From: Lentzea tibetensis
GTDB lineage: Bacteria > Actinomycetota > Actinomycetes > Mycobacteriales > Pseudonocardiaceae
Length of the DNA: 64,000 nucleotides
Reading direction: 5' to 3'
Assembly (NCBI RefSeq): GCF_007845675.1
Contig: NZ_VOBR01000009.1
Location: forward strand, 124,001 to 188,000
Of the stretch, positions 8,454-16,572 are shown piece by piece. Position numbers and translations under genes: made by a program. Position 1 is the first letter of the stretch, and every line of letters starts with the position of its first letter. Below the pieces are notes generated by a model. It was not told the origin of the DNA. It worked only from the letters and a program-made list of their open reading frames with translations, and did no database searches.

Positions 8454-8666
8454 TCAGCACTGCGGGTTGTTGATCAGGCACTGCCCGCAGTGGATGACGC
8501 TGCAGCTGCCCGCGATGTAGCAGTACTGCTTTCTCGGCATCGAGCCGACGTAGTCGCAGAGCTGACACCACGACGCCTCCGTGCACGGCGCGGCGGCGCG
8601 TGCCTGCGCCTTCGGTACGAACGCGCTGAGCAGCCGGTCGCTGAACGCGGCCAGGATGTTGCTCAT
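8454..8666 (-). CDS. Eight-cysteine secreted peptide, copy 2
   Basis: A 70-residue paralogue of the downstream peptide. 16 of 24 leader residues and 21 of 46 core residues are identical, and all eight cysteines are conserved. The shared leader features are the SDRLL box, FVPK and QARA before the proposed cleavage point. The shared core features are APC, WCQxC, QxCY, GSC and a C-terminal NxPxC. The ATG at 8666 lies six bases after GGAGG; the TTG six bases earlier would abut the Shine-Dalgarno and is less likely. The gap to copy 1 repeats the gap to the peptidase gene almost exactly, showing a tandem duplication with a 258-base period. Confidence 0.8.
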   Translation of the reverse strand: MSNILAAFSDRLLSAFVPKAQARAAAPCTEASWCQLCDYVGSMPRKQYCYIAGSCSVIHCGQCLINNPQC

Positions 8667-8672
8667 CTCCAA

Positions 8673-8709
8673 CCTCCTCTCATCCCGAGGCGGACCCCCA
8701 GGAAACTCA
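8673..8709. repeat. Direct repeat unit B upstream of peptide copy 2
   Basis: The partner of the 8415-8451 unit. It covers the ribosome binding site of copy 2 and touches the stop codon of the S26 peptidase gene. It marks the upstream border of the duplicated 258-base segment. Confidence 0.9.
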
Positions 8710-9099
8710 GTCGCTCATCCGGCGCAGCACCACTCCCCTGATGCCGCTGACCGGGAAGTAGCCCGCTTGCGCGGAGTCGTAGCTGTGCGCGGCGTTGTCT
8801 CCGCGCAGCACGACGGATCCCGCGGGCACGGTGTCCCCGTCGAGCGCGGGGAACGTCTCGCGCGGCACGTCGTCCCCCGGCACCGAGAACACCCGCTTGA
8901 TCAGCAGGCCGCCGATCAGATCGGGAGCGTCGACGACGACCACCCCGCCCCGGCGGACGCGACGCGCCCACGGCCGCAGCGCCAGCACCCGGTCGCCGTC
9001 GGAGAACGTGGGCTCCATGCTGGCACCGCGCACCGTCACGACCACGAAACCTCGGCGCAGCACCAGAACGGCCAGCACGACGAGCCCGAGCAAGATCAC
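8707..9099 (-). CDS. S26-family signal peptidase, compact
   Basis: 130 residues. One N-terminal membrane helix (ILLGLVVLAVLVL) is followed by the LepB-type catalytic serine in GASMEPTFSDGD and the catalytic lysine in LLIKRVFSVPGDD. A later GDNAAHSYDSAQAG matches the conserved GDN-SxDS box. It is much shorter than housekeeping LepB and has a single membrane helix, so the active site should face outside. The GTG at 9099 overlaps the ABC transporter stop (GTGA). Its place directly upstream of two peptides with an A-R-A site suggests that it removes their leaders. That link is inferred. Confidence 0.88.
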   Translation of the reverse strand: MILLGLVVLAVLVLRRGFVVVTVRGASMEPTFSDGDRVLALRPWARRVRRGGVVVVDAPDLIGGLLIKRVFSVPGDDVPRETFPALDGDTVPAGSVVLRGDNAAHSYDSAQAGYFPVSGIRGVVLRRMSD

Positions 9100-10871
9100 T
9101 GGTAACCCCCGGCCTGCCGGGTGAACAGCTCGGCGTACCGGCCGCCGAGTGCCATGAGCTCGTCGTGGGCACCGCGCTCGACGATCCGGCCGTCCTCCAG
9201 CACGACGATCAGGTCGGCGTCGCGGACCGTGCTCAGCCGGTGCGAGATCAGCAGCGAGGTGCGGCCCTCGCGGAACTCCTTCATGCGGTGGTGGATGTCG
9301 TACTCGGCCTCGGGGTCGAGCCCGGAGCTGGGCTCGTCGAGGATCAGCAGCTCGCAGTCCTCGCGCAGGAACGCCCGCGCCAGTGCCATCCGCTGCCACT
9401 GCCCGCCGGACAGCAGCACCCCGGTGTCCGGGTTCTCCTTGTCCTTCGGGTTGATGAACATGCGGGTCAGCAGGGTGTCGTAGCCCTTCGGCAGTCCGGT
9501 CAGCTTGTCGTGGACGAACGCGTGCTCCGCGGCGGCGACGATCTCCTCGTCCCCCGCGGCCAGCCTGCCGAGTGCGATGTTCTCCCTGGCGCTCAGCTCG
9601 TAGCGCATGAAGTCCTGGAACGCGGTGCTCGTGCGCAGGCGCAGCTGGTCGACGTCGAGGTCGCGGTAGTCGCGACCGTCCCAGGTGAGTGCGCCCTTCT
9701 GCGGGTCGTACAGCCGGCACAGCAGTTTCACCAGCGTGCTCTTGCCGCACCCGTTGAGCCCGACCAGCCCGACCGCCTTGCCCTTCGGGATCACGAGGTC
9801 GAGGCCCTGCAGCACCCACGGCTGGTCGTCGCCGTAGCGGAACCACACGTCCTTCAGCTCGATCCCGTCCGTCAGCGCGGACACTCCTCGCTCGCCGTTC
9901 GACATGTCGGGTGGTGTCGTGGTCACCGCGTGGTAGTGCTCGAAGCTCAGCGACGCCCGGTGCGCCGCGGCCAGGTCGCCGATCAGCCCGACGAGCGCCG
10001 ACTGCGTCGAGGCGACCGCGGCGACGAACACCGTCACGTCCCCCACCGTCATGGCTCCCCGCCTGGCCTCGACGACGGCCCACACCAGCCCGCACGCCGC
10101 CACCCCGGCACCGAGCAGGGACAGCGCGCCCTGGGTGCGCAGGTCACGCCGGTCCACCGCGCGGTGTTCCCGTTGCACCACGCCCAGCTCGTCCAGCAGC
10201 CGGGCGCGGAAGTAGCCGCCGATGCCGAACAACCGCACCTCCTTGGCCGCGTGGGGCTGGCTCAGCAGCTCTCCGTAGAACATCTCCCGCCGGATCGAGT
10301 GGGTGGTGCGCAGCGCGACGTCGGCCCTTCGCCTGCTGATCCGCAGCTCGGCGTGCACGACGGGCAGCGCGGCGACCGCGACCACCAGCGCCATCCACGG
10401 TGCGACGACCACGAGAACGCCGAGGAACCCGACCAGGACGACGGTGCCGCGCACCGCACCGACCGCCGAGCTGATCAGCCCCGCCGGTGCGGTGCGGCCC
10501 TCGTGCTGGGCCAGTTGCAGCCGGTCGCGGAACCGGGGGTCCTCGAACCTCGCGAGCCCGTGCAGCCTGTTCAGCGCGTCGAACAGCGCGCCCTGCGACG
10601 TCCTGGCCACCGCGCGGTCGAGGTCCGCGTGCAGGTACTGCGCGACCTGCGGGTGGACGGCCGCCACGACGGCGGCCAGTGCCAGCACCGCGGCGAGCCG
10701 GACCAGTGCGGACACCTCCGCACCGGACGTCAGGCCGTCCAGCACCAGCTTCGTCAGCCAGGCCGTGACCACCGGCGCGGTGCCCGCGACCACCGTGAGC
10801 GCGAACACCGCGCACACGTGGCCTCGAGCCGCACTCCAGACCAGCGCGAAAGCGTGCCGCGCCGTTCTCAC
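9096..10871 (-). CDS. ABC transporter, fused permease and ATPase (peptide exporter type)
   Basis: 591 residues. A six-helix exporter domain covers about residues 1-320 and a nucleotide-binding domain about 345-591. The P-loop is GLNGCGKST, the signature LSGGQWQRMALARAF, the Walker B LLILDEPSSGLD, and the switch histidine is in ISHRLST. It has no C39 peptidase domain at the N-terminus, so it is not a self-cleaving bacteriocin exporter. The operon supplies a separate S26 peptidase, which fits. Half-transporters of this kind act as dimers. The GTG at 10871 overlaps the TlpA gene stop, and its own stop overlaps the peptidase start. The peptides are the most likely cargo. Confidence 0.9.
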   Translation of the reverse strand: MRTARHAFALVWSAARGHVCAVFALTVVAGTAPVVTAWLTKLVLDGLTSGAEVSALVRLAAVLALAAVVAAVHPQVAQYLHADLDRAVARTSQGALFDALNRLHGLARFEDPRFRDRLQLAQHEGRTAPAGLISSAVGAVRGTVVLVGFLGVLVVVAPWMALVVAVAALPVVHAELRISRRRADVALRTTHSIRREMFYGELLSQPHAAKEVRLFGIGGYFRARLLDELGVVQREHRAVDRRDLRTQGALSLLGAGVAACGLVWAVVEARRGAMTVGDVTVFVAAVASTQSALVGLIGDLAAAHRASLSFEHYHAVTTTPPDMSNGERGVSALTDGIELKDVWFRYGDDQPWVLQGLDLVIPKGKAVGLVGLNGCGKSTLVKLLCRLYDPQKGALTWDGRDYRDLDVDQLRLRTSTAFQDFMRYELSARENIALGRLAAGDEEIVAAAEHAFVHDKLTGLPKGYDTLLTRMFINPKDKENPDTGVLLSGGQWQRMALARAFLREDCELLILDEPSSGLDPEAEYDIHHRMKEFREGRTSLLISHRLSTVRDADLIVVLEDGRIVERGAHDELMALGGRYAELFTRQAGGYQ

Positions 10872-11392
10872 GACGCCAGTGCCAGCGCGAGCTCCTGGTC
10901 GCTCTCGACCACGACCCCGTTGCCGTCCACCCGCACCGCGGCGGGGAACCCGGTCACCTGGAACGCCTTGGACAGCGGGCCGTTCACGGCCTCGACGAAC
11001 ACCCGCGCCACGGGCGTCAGCTGGCGCACGAGGTCCGCGGTCTCGCTCTCGCCACCGACGACGACCACGACGACCCGCTCGCGCGGTTCCCGCGCGGCTT
11101 CCCGGACGAACACGGGCAGCCGCTCTTCGCAGGCGGTGCACGACGGCGTGAAGAAGCTCACCAGGCCAGGCCCGAGATCCTTGCGCGCCAAGGTGATCCC
11201 GTCGACGTCGGTGCTGCTGAAGTCACCGGCCGACTCACCGGTCTCGATGACGAGCCGCGGCCGCACGACCTGCCCGCCACCGGCCAGCTTCTCCTCGTGC
11301 TCCCGCAGCCGGCGGATGACGCCGAAGGTCAGGGCCAGGTTCAACAACACCAGCGCACCCAGCAGAGCGCATGCGGCGATCACGTAGTTCAT
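10868..11392 (-). CDS. Membrane-anchored TlpA/MauD-like thioredoxin protein
   Basis: 174 residues. An N-terminal membrane helix (about residues 3-24) anchors a thioredoxin fold outside the membrane. The redox motif is CTAC in FFTPSCTACEERLP, and the cis-proline loop is VTGFPAAV. MauD, TlpA and ResA relatives shuttle electrons to or from cysteines of exported proteins. The ATG at 11392 follows GGGGG; a TTG at 11395 is equally close. The stop overlaps the ABC gene (GTGA). Beside a MauE-like gene and two eight-cysteine peptides, a role in making or correcting disulfides is the natural reading. Confidence 0.87.
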   Translation of the reverse strand: MNYVIAACALLGALVLLNLALTFGVIRRLREHEEKLAGGGQVVRPRLVIETGESAGDFSSTDVDGITLARKDLGPGLVSFFTPSCTACEERLPVFVREAAREPRERVVVVVVGGESETADLVRQLTPVARVFVEAVNGPLSKAFQVTGFPAAVRVDGNGVVVESDQELALALAS

Positions 11393-11417
11393 CAATCCCC
11401 CAGGAAACTTCGAACCG

Positions 11418-11960
11418 TCAGGCTGTTGTCGCGAACAGGTCGACGATGTCGTCGAGCTTGATGATCGGGATGGCGGCGACGCCGGCCGCCATGACCGCGA
11501 GCACCACGGCTCCGGTCTCGATCGGACCGGACGCGCCGGCGGCGAACCCGACGACGGCGACCGCCGCGAGAGCGAGGTTGCGCACGGCGTGGACCCGGCC
11601 GAGCGGACGGCTGCTCGTGGCGCCGAAGCAGTTGCACGCGGTGCTGATTCCTCGGCGCGCGGTCAGCTCGGCCACCGCGGCGAACACGAGGAGGGCAATG
11701 CCTGCCAGCAGGAGTCCCGCGGATCTCGCGACCAGTACGAGCGGGACCGTGACGACCTCAGCTGCGACGACTCCGGCGGCTGCCGCGGGGACAAGACCTC
11801 TTGGCACGACCCGAAGATCGGCGACGGTCTTGGTGAACGCCTTGAAGCCCAACACCTTGCCCGCAGCGGACACCGCGAACACCAGCGCCACAAGACATTG
11901 CGCGAACACCACGTAGAACGACAAGGTTTCAGCCCCCCAGCTGCCGAGCGTTGCGGCCAT
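11418..11960 (-). CDS. MauE/DoxX-like redox-associated membrane protein
   Basis: 180 residues with four to five membrane helices (for example FAQCLVALVFAVSAAGKVLGF, counted as one helix region near residues 19-39). A Cys-x-Cys pair occurs in TACNCFGA, typical of the MauE family. MauE is needed for disulfide-rich light-chain maturation in methylamine dehydrogenase. No dehydrogenase genes are present here, so only the folding role is transferable. It is probably the first gene of the peptide operon; the next gene starts 25 bases downstream. No strong Shine-Dalgarno is visible before the ATG at 11960. Confidence 0.82.
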   Translation of the reverse strand: MAATLGSWGAETLSFYVVFAQCLVALVFAVSAAGKVLGFKAFTKTVADLRVVPRGLVPAAAAGVVAAEVVTVPLVLVARSAGLLLAGIALLVFAAVAELTARRGISTACNCFGATSSRPLGRVHAVRNLALAAVAVVGFAAGASGPIETGAVVLAVMAAGVAAIPIIKLDDIVDLFATTA

Positions 11961-12007
11961 CACTCTGCACGACGATCCGCACGGAGTCCAGGGGCAATCG
12001 GAAACCC

Positions 12008-12742
12008 TCAGCCAGGCCGCACCACGGTGATGATCTCGGGGCTCCCGTCGGTCAACGGGCCGGAGTCCCAGTCGCCGAACTGCCGCTCGATCTCCAGCCC
12101 GGCCTCGGCGAGCGCGCTGCCGAGGTCGTCCGCGCTGATGAACCGGAGCGTGCTCCTGCTGACCTCGGGCCGCTCCCAGGCCGCACTGCTGAACGTGTTG
12201 GTGAAGTGGACGAACTCGCCCTCCACGCGCTGCACCCGGTGCTCGGCGCGGATCTCCACGCCGTCGGCGACGAACGTGCGGCCGTGCTCCGGAGTCCACT
12301 GCCGCCACCCCTGCACCAGCGGGTTGCGCGTCTCGAACGCGAAGCGGCCGGTCAGCGTGAGCGCCGCGCGGATGGCGGTGAGCGCCTGGTGGATCTCCTG
12401 GTCGGTGAGGAACACCTGGAACGCGTGGCCCGTCATCACGACCAGGTCGAACTCCTCGTGGAACGGCGTGGTGGCCAGATCGCCTTGCCGCCACTCGACG
12501 TTCGGGCGCAGGCGGGCCTGGGCGAGCATGCCCGGTGCCGGGTCCAGGCCCACGAGCCTGCCGCGGTGGCCGCGCTCCCGCGCCGTGTGCAGCAGCAAGC
12601 CGGCCCCGCAGCCGACGTCGAGCACCGCGTCGGCGGCCATGATCATCGGCAGGTAGAAGCCGAAGTCGCCGCGCGGGTCGAACGGGTGCATCGAGTCGTA
12701 CAGAGCCGCCAGGCGCGAGTCCGCGAACACGTGATCAACCAC
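12008..12742 (-). CDS. Class I SAM-dependent methyltransferase
   Basis: 244 residues. The SAM-binding motif I is VLDVGCGAGLLLHTA near residues 40-54, motif II acid is in LVGLDPAPGML, and FDLVVMTGHAFQVF forms the post-motif region. The substrate is not predictable. The GTG at 12742 begins VVDHVFADSRLAALYD, a usual N-terminus for this subgroup. It starts 13 bases after the smc stop on the same strand, so it may be co-transcribed with smc. Its stop lies 47 bases before the MauE start. Confidence 0.85.
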   Translation of the reverse strand: MVDHVFADSRLAALYDSMHPFDPRGDFGFYLPMIMAADAVLDVGCGAGLLLHTARERGHRGRLVGLDPAPGMLAQARLRPNVEWRQGDLATTPFHEEFDLVVMTGHAFQVFLTDQEIHQALTAIRAALTLTGRFAFETRNPLVQGWRQWTPEHGRTFVADGVEIRAEHRVQRVEGEFVHFTNTFSSAAWERPEVSRSTLRFISADDLGSALAEAGLEIERQFGDWDSGPLTDGSPEIITVVRPG

Positions 12743-12755
12743 GTGACCGTGTCTA

Positions 12756-15700
12756 TCAGGCCTCTTCGGGAGCGTCGACCGGATTCTCGGCCGGAGCCTC
12801 CGCCACCGGCACGTCCTCGGCGACAACCTCAGCCACCGGTACGTCGTCGGCGACAACCTCAGCCACCGGCGCGTCCTCAGCAACAGCCTCGGCAGCCGGT
12901 GCGACCTCGGCGACCGGCGCAGCCGCGCGTGCGCGCATCGAGGTCTCCTCGCGCGTGCGGAGGCGCTGCGAGATCACCTGGCTGATGCCGTCACCGCGCA
13001 TGGAGACGCCGTACAGGGCGTCGGCGATCTCCATGGTCGGCTTCTGGTGCGTGATGATCAGCAGCTGCGAACGCTCGCGCAGCTGCTCGAACAGGGAGAT
13101 CAGCCGGTGCAGGTTCGTGTCGTCCAGCGCCGCCTCGACCTCGTCCATCACGTAGAACGGTGAGGGGCGGGCGCGGAAGATCGCGACCAGCATCGCCACC
13201 GCGGCCAGTGACTTCTCGCCGCCGGACAGCAGCGACAGGCGCTTGACCTTCTTGCCGGGCGGGCGGGCCTCCAGGTCGATGCCGGTGGTCAGCATGTCGT
13301 CCGGCTCGGTCAGGACCAGGCGGCCCTCGCCGCCGGGGAACAGGACCTTGAAGACGATCTCGAACTCGCGCGCCACGTCCTCGTAGGCCAGCGTGAAGAC
13401 CTCGAGGATCTTCTCGTCGACCTCCTTCACGACCGTCAGCAGGTCGCGGCGGGTGTCCTTGATGTCCTCGAGCTGGGTCGAGAGGAACTTGTAGCGCTCC
13501 TCCAGCGCGGCGAACTCCTCCAGCGCGAGCGGGTTCACCTTGCCCAGCAACGACAGGTCGCGCTCGGCGCGCTTGGCGCGGCGGGACTGGGTGTCGCGGT
13601 CGAACGGCATCGGCTGCGGCTCGGTCACCTGCTCGCCGCGTTCGCGGGCGGCCTCGTACTCGGCCATCTCCGCGGCGGACGCGGGCACGGGAACGTCGGG
13701 GCCGTACTCGGCGACCAGGTCGTCGAGGCCCATGCCGAAGTCTTCGGCGATCTTGGTCTCGAGCTGCTCGATGCGCATGCGCTGCTCGGCGCGCAGCACC
13801 TCGTCGCGGTGCACCGCGTCGGTCAGCTTCTCCAGCTCGGTCGACATCTCGCGCACCAGGCTGCGGACCTGGGTCAGCAGCAGCTCGTGCTTGGCGCGGC
13901 GTTCCTGCGCCACGTCGCGGTCGCGGGCGGCGCGCTGCAGCGAGACCTCGATGCGCGCCAGTGCGATCTCACCGCCGTCGACGACGGCCTTCGCGACGGT
14001 CGCGCCGCGGCGGCGGTTCGCCTGAGCGCGGTGGGCGCGTTCGCGGGCCTCGCGCTCGGCACGCGCCGCGCGGCGGAGCGAATCCGCCTTGCCCTGCAAC
14101 GCACGCGCGCGTTCCTCGGCGGTGCGCTGGACCAGCCTGGCGTCCATTTCGGACTGACGGGCGGAGGCCAGCTCCGCGGACAGCTCGTCGCGGTGCTCGG
14201 TGTCCGGCTCGTCCTCGAGGGTCTGCTCCTCCTCGGCCATGAGGAGGCGTTCCTCCAGCTCGCCGAGCTTCATCAACGCTTCTTCGCGCGACTGCTCGAC
14301 CTTGGCGCGCTGGCCGCGGATGCGCTCGACCTCGGCCTCGGCGGTGCGCACGGCCGAGGCCATCCGGTTCAGCCGCTCACCCGAGCGCGCCTGCCGGACC
14401 TTGGCCTCCTGCATGGTGTCCTTCAGCGCGCCGACCTCGGCGCGGCGGGCCTGCTGCTCGGCACGCGCGCCTTCCAGCGCGGCGGACGAGTGTTCGAGAG
14501 CGCGTTCGGCGGCGGTGAGCGCGAGCTCGGCCTCGTCGACGGCCGCCTGCACCTCGATGACGCTCTGCGAACGCTGCGAGCCGCCGATGGCCCAGTCGTC
14601 GCCGACCAGGTCGCCGTCCCGCGTCACCGCGCGGCTCAGCCCACGCGCGGCGTCCAGATCCTCAACGACGGCAAGGCGATCGAGCGCGCGGTGCAGCGCC
14701 GGACGCAACGCCTCGGGCGCGTGCACGACGTCGACCGCCCAGCGGGCGCCGTAGGGCAGCGAGCCCCAGGACGAGGTGTCCGCAGTGGACCCGGAACGTC
14801 CGATGAGGACACCGGCGCGGCCGCCGTCCCGTTCCTTCAACAGCTTCAGCGCGGCGACCGCGTCGGCACCGGACGACACGGCGACCGCGTCGGCGATCGG
14901 ACCCAGTGCGGCGGCCAGTGCGACCTCGTAGCCGGGGTCGACGGTCAGCAGCGCGGCGACCGAACCGAGCAGGCCCGGCACGGCGGATCCGGCCGCGAGC
15001 AGCGCGCCCGCGCCGTCCTTGCGGGTCAGGCCCAGCGACAGCGCGTCGACGCGCGCCTTCCACGACGCGATGTCGCGTTCGGCGGTGCGCTCGGCCTTCA
15101 CCAGCTCCTCGACCCGGCTCTTCGCCGCGTCGTTGGCCTGCACGGCCTGCCGGTGCCGTTCGTCGAGACCGTGATCGCCCTCGTCCTCGGTGCCGGTGAT
15201 CTCCTGCGCCTCGGCGAGCTCCTGCGCGGCGAGCTCGTGCCGCCCGACGGACTCGGCGAGCGAACCGGAGAGCCGCTCGATCTCCTCTGCGGTCGCGTTC
15301 GTCTTGCTGCGCAACGCCTCCACCTGGCCGGACAACCTGGCCAGGCCCTCGCGGCGGTCGGCGATCGCGCGCACGGCGGCGATGTGCGCCTTCTCCGCGG
15401 CGGACACCATGCGCTCCAGCTCGGACCGCGTCTCCACGGCCTCGGCGAGCGCGATCCGCGCCTCGGTCACGCCCTCCTGGAGTTCCAGCTCCAGCTCGGC
15501 GGTCTGCTCGGCCTCGGCTTCCAGCTCGTCCGGGTCGCGGCCGCCGCGCTGCTCGCTGACCTCGGCGGACAGGTGCCGCGCGCGCTCGACGGCGAGCCGC
15601 ACGGTGCCGCGCAGGCGTTCCTCCAATGCGGACAGCCGGTACCAGGTGTCCTGCGCGGCCTGGAGCTTCGGCGCATCGGCGCTGACCAGCTCCTCCAGCT

Positions 15701-16511
15701 CGTTCTGCTGGTACTGGGCGGCCTGCAGCGACTTCTCGACCTCGGCGCGGCGGACTCTGGCCTGCGCCTCGTCGTGCTCCTCCTGCGCCAGCGACTCCCG
15801 CTGCGTCACCAGGTCGTCCGCGAGCAGGCGCAGCCGCGAGTCGCGCAGCTCGGACTGCACGACCTGGGCGCGCCGGGCGATCTCGGCCTGCTTGCCGAGC
15901 GGCTTGAGCTGGCGGCGCAGCTCGGCGGTGAGGTCGGTGAGGCGGGTGAGGTTCGCCTGCATCGCCTCGAGCTTGCGCAGCGCCTTTTCCTTGCGCTTGC
16001 GGTGCTTCAGGACGCCAGCGGCCTCTTCGATGTAGGCGCGGCGCTCCTCGGGCTTGGACTCCAGGATGGACGCGAGCTGGCCCTGGCCGACCATCACGTG
16101 CATCTCGCGGCCGAGGCCGCAGTCCGACAGCAGCTCCTGGATGTCCATCAGGCGGCACTGGCTGCCGTTGATCTCGTACTCGTTGGCGCCCTCGCGGAAC
16201 ATCCGGCGCGTGATGGAGACCTCGGTGTACTCGATCGGCAGCGCGCCGTCCGAGTTGTCGATCGTCAGCGTCACCTCGGCGCGGCCCAGCGGCGCGCGGC
16301 CGGACGTGCCGGCGAAGATGACGTCCTCCATCTTGCCGCCGCGCAGGTCCTTGGCGCCCTGCGTGCCCATCACCCACTTCAGCGCGTCGAGCACGTTCGA
16401 CTTGCCGGACCCGTTGGGGCCGACCACGCAGGTGATGCCGGGCTCGAAGCGCAGCGTGGTAGCCGAGGCGAAGGACTTGAAGCCCTTCAGCGTCAGGCTC
16501 TTGAGATGCAC
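12756..16511 (-). CDS. smc: Chromosome segregation protein SMC
   Basis: A 1251-residue SMC ATPase that compacts and segregates chromosomes with ScpA and ScpB. The N-terminal Walker A is GPNGSGKSN (residues 31-39), followed by the RGGKMEDVIFAGT region. Two long coiled-coil arms flank a hinge near residues 500-670. The C-terminal head has the LLSGGEKSLAAVAML signature and Walker B FYVMDEVEAALDD. The GTG at 16511 opens VHLKSLTLKGFKSF, where actinobacterial SMC proteins begin; a TTG six codons earlier is possible. After the head the protein carries an extra Ala/Val/Pro/Glu tail of about 60 residues built from ten-residue repeats, which typical SMC proteins lack. Confidence 0.97.
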   Translation of the reverse strand: MHLKSLTLKGFKSFASATTLRFEPGITCVVGPNGSGKSNVLDALKWVMGTQGAKDLRGGKMEDVIFAGTSGRAPLGRAEVTLTIDNSDGALPIEYTEVSITRRMFREGANEYEINGSQCRLMDIQELLSDCGLGREMHVMVGQGQLASILESKPEERRAYIEEAAGVLKHRKRKEKALRKLEAMQANLTRLTDLTAELRRQLKPLGKQAEIARRAQVVQSELRDSRLRLLADDLVTQRESLAQEEHDEAQARVRRAEVEKSLQAAQYQQNELEELVSADAPKLQAAQDTWYRLSALEERLRGTVRLAVERARHLSAEVSEQRGGRDPDELEAEAEQTAELELELQEGVTEARIALAEAVETRSELERMVSAAEKAHIAAVRAIADRREGLARLSGQVEALRSKTNATAEEIERLSGSLAESVGRHELAAQELAEAQEITGTEDEGDHGLDERHRQAVQANDAAKSRVEELVKAERTAERDIASWKARVDALSLGLTRKDGAGALLAAGSAVPGLLGSVAALLTVDPGYEVALAAALGPIADAVAVSSGADAVAALKLLKERDGGRAGVLIGRSGSTADTSSWGSLPYGARWAVDVVHAPEALRPALHRALDRLAVVEDLDAARGLSRAVTRDGDLVGDDWAIGGSQRSQSVIEVQAAVDEAELALTAAERALEHSSAALEGARAEQQARRAEVGALKDTMQEAKVRQARSGERLNRMASAVRTAEAEVERIRGQRAKVEQSREEALMKLGELEERLLMAEEEQTLEDEPDTEHRDELSAELASARQSEMDARLVQRTAEERARALQGKADSLRRAARAEREARERAHRAQANRRRGATVAKAVVDGGEIALARIEVSLQRAARDRDVAQERRAKHELLLTQVRSLVREMSTELEKLTDAVHRDEVLRAEQRMRIEQLETKIAEDFGMGLDDLVAEYGPDVPVPASAAEMAEYEAARERGEQVTEPQPMPFDRDTQSRRAKRAERDLSLLGKVNPLALEEFAALEERYKFLSTQLEDIKDTRRDLLTVVKEVDEKILEVFTLAYEDVAREFEIVFKVLFPGGEGRLVLTEPDDMLTTGIDLEARPPGKKVKRLSLLSGGEKSLAAVAMLVAIFRARPSPFYVMDEVEAALDDTNLHRLISLFEQLRERSQLLIITHQKPTMEIADALYGVSMRGDGISQVISQRLRTREETSMRARAAAPVAEVAPAAEAVAEDAPVAEVVADDVPVAEVVAEDVPVAEAPAENPVDAPEEA
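12802..12891. repeat. Three 30-base tandem repeats in the 3' end of smc
   Basis: Units start at 12802, 12832 and 12862. Units 1 and 2 differ at two positions and unit 3 is more diverged. Each encodes ten residues of the AEVVAEDVPV type at the SMC C-terminus. The length is a multiple of three, so copy-number change keeps the frame. Confidence 0.9.
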
Positions 16512-16572
16512 GCCGGGCAGAGTACCCAACGGCTGGGAATTGATGCGGGAGGCAGGCCGCTGACCAGCGTGA

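Noticed and set aside
8195-8666. The two small proteins as zinc-ribbon regulators
   Set aside because: CxxC pairs exist, but the leader with an A-x-A site and the peptidase, exporter and redox neighbours fit disulfide-bonded export better.
10868-11960. Methylamine utilisation operon
   Set aside because: Only MauD/MauE-like proteins are present; no dehydrogenase heavy or light chain and no amicyanin. The genes serve another cysteine-rich client.
8195-11960. Lanthipeptide or other enzyme-modified peptide cluster
   Set aside because: No LanM/LanB, YcaO, radical SAM or other modifying enzyme is present between the genes.
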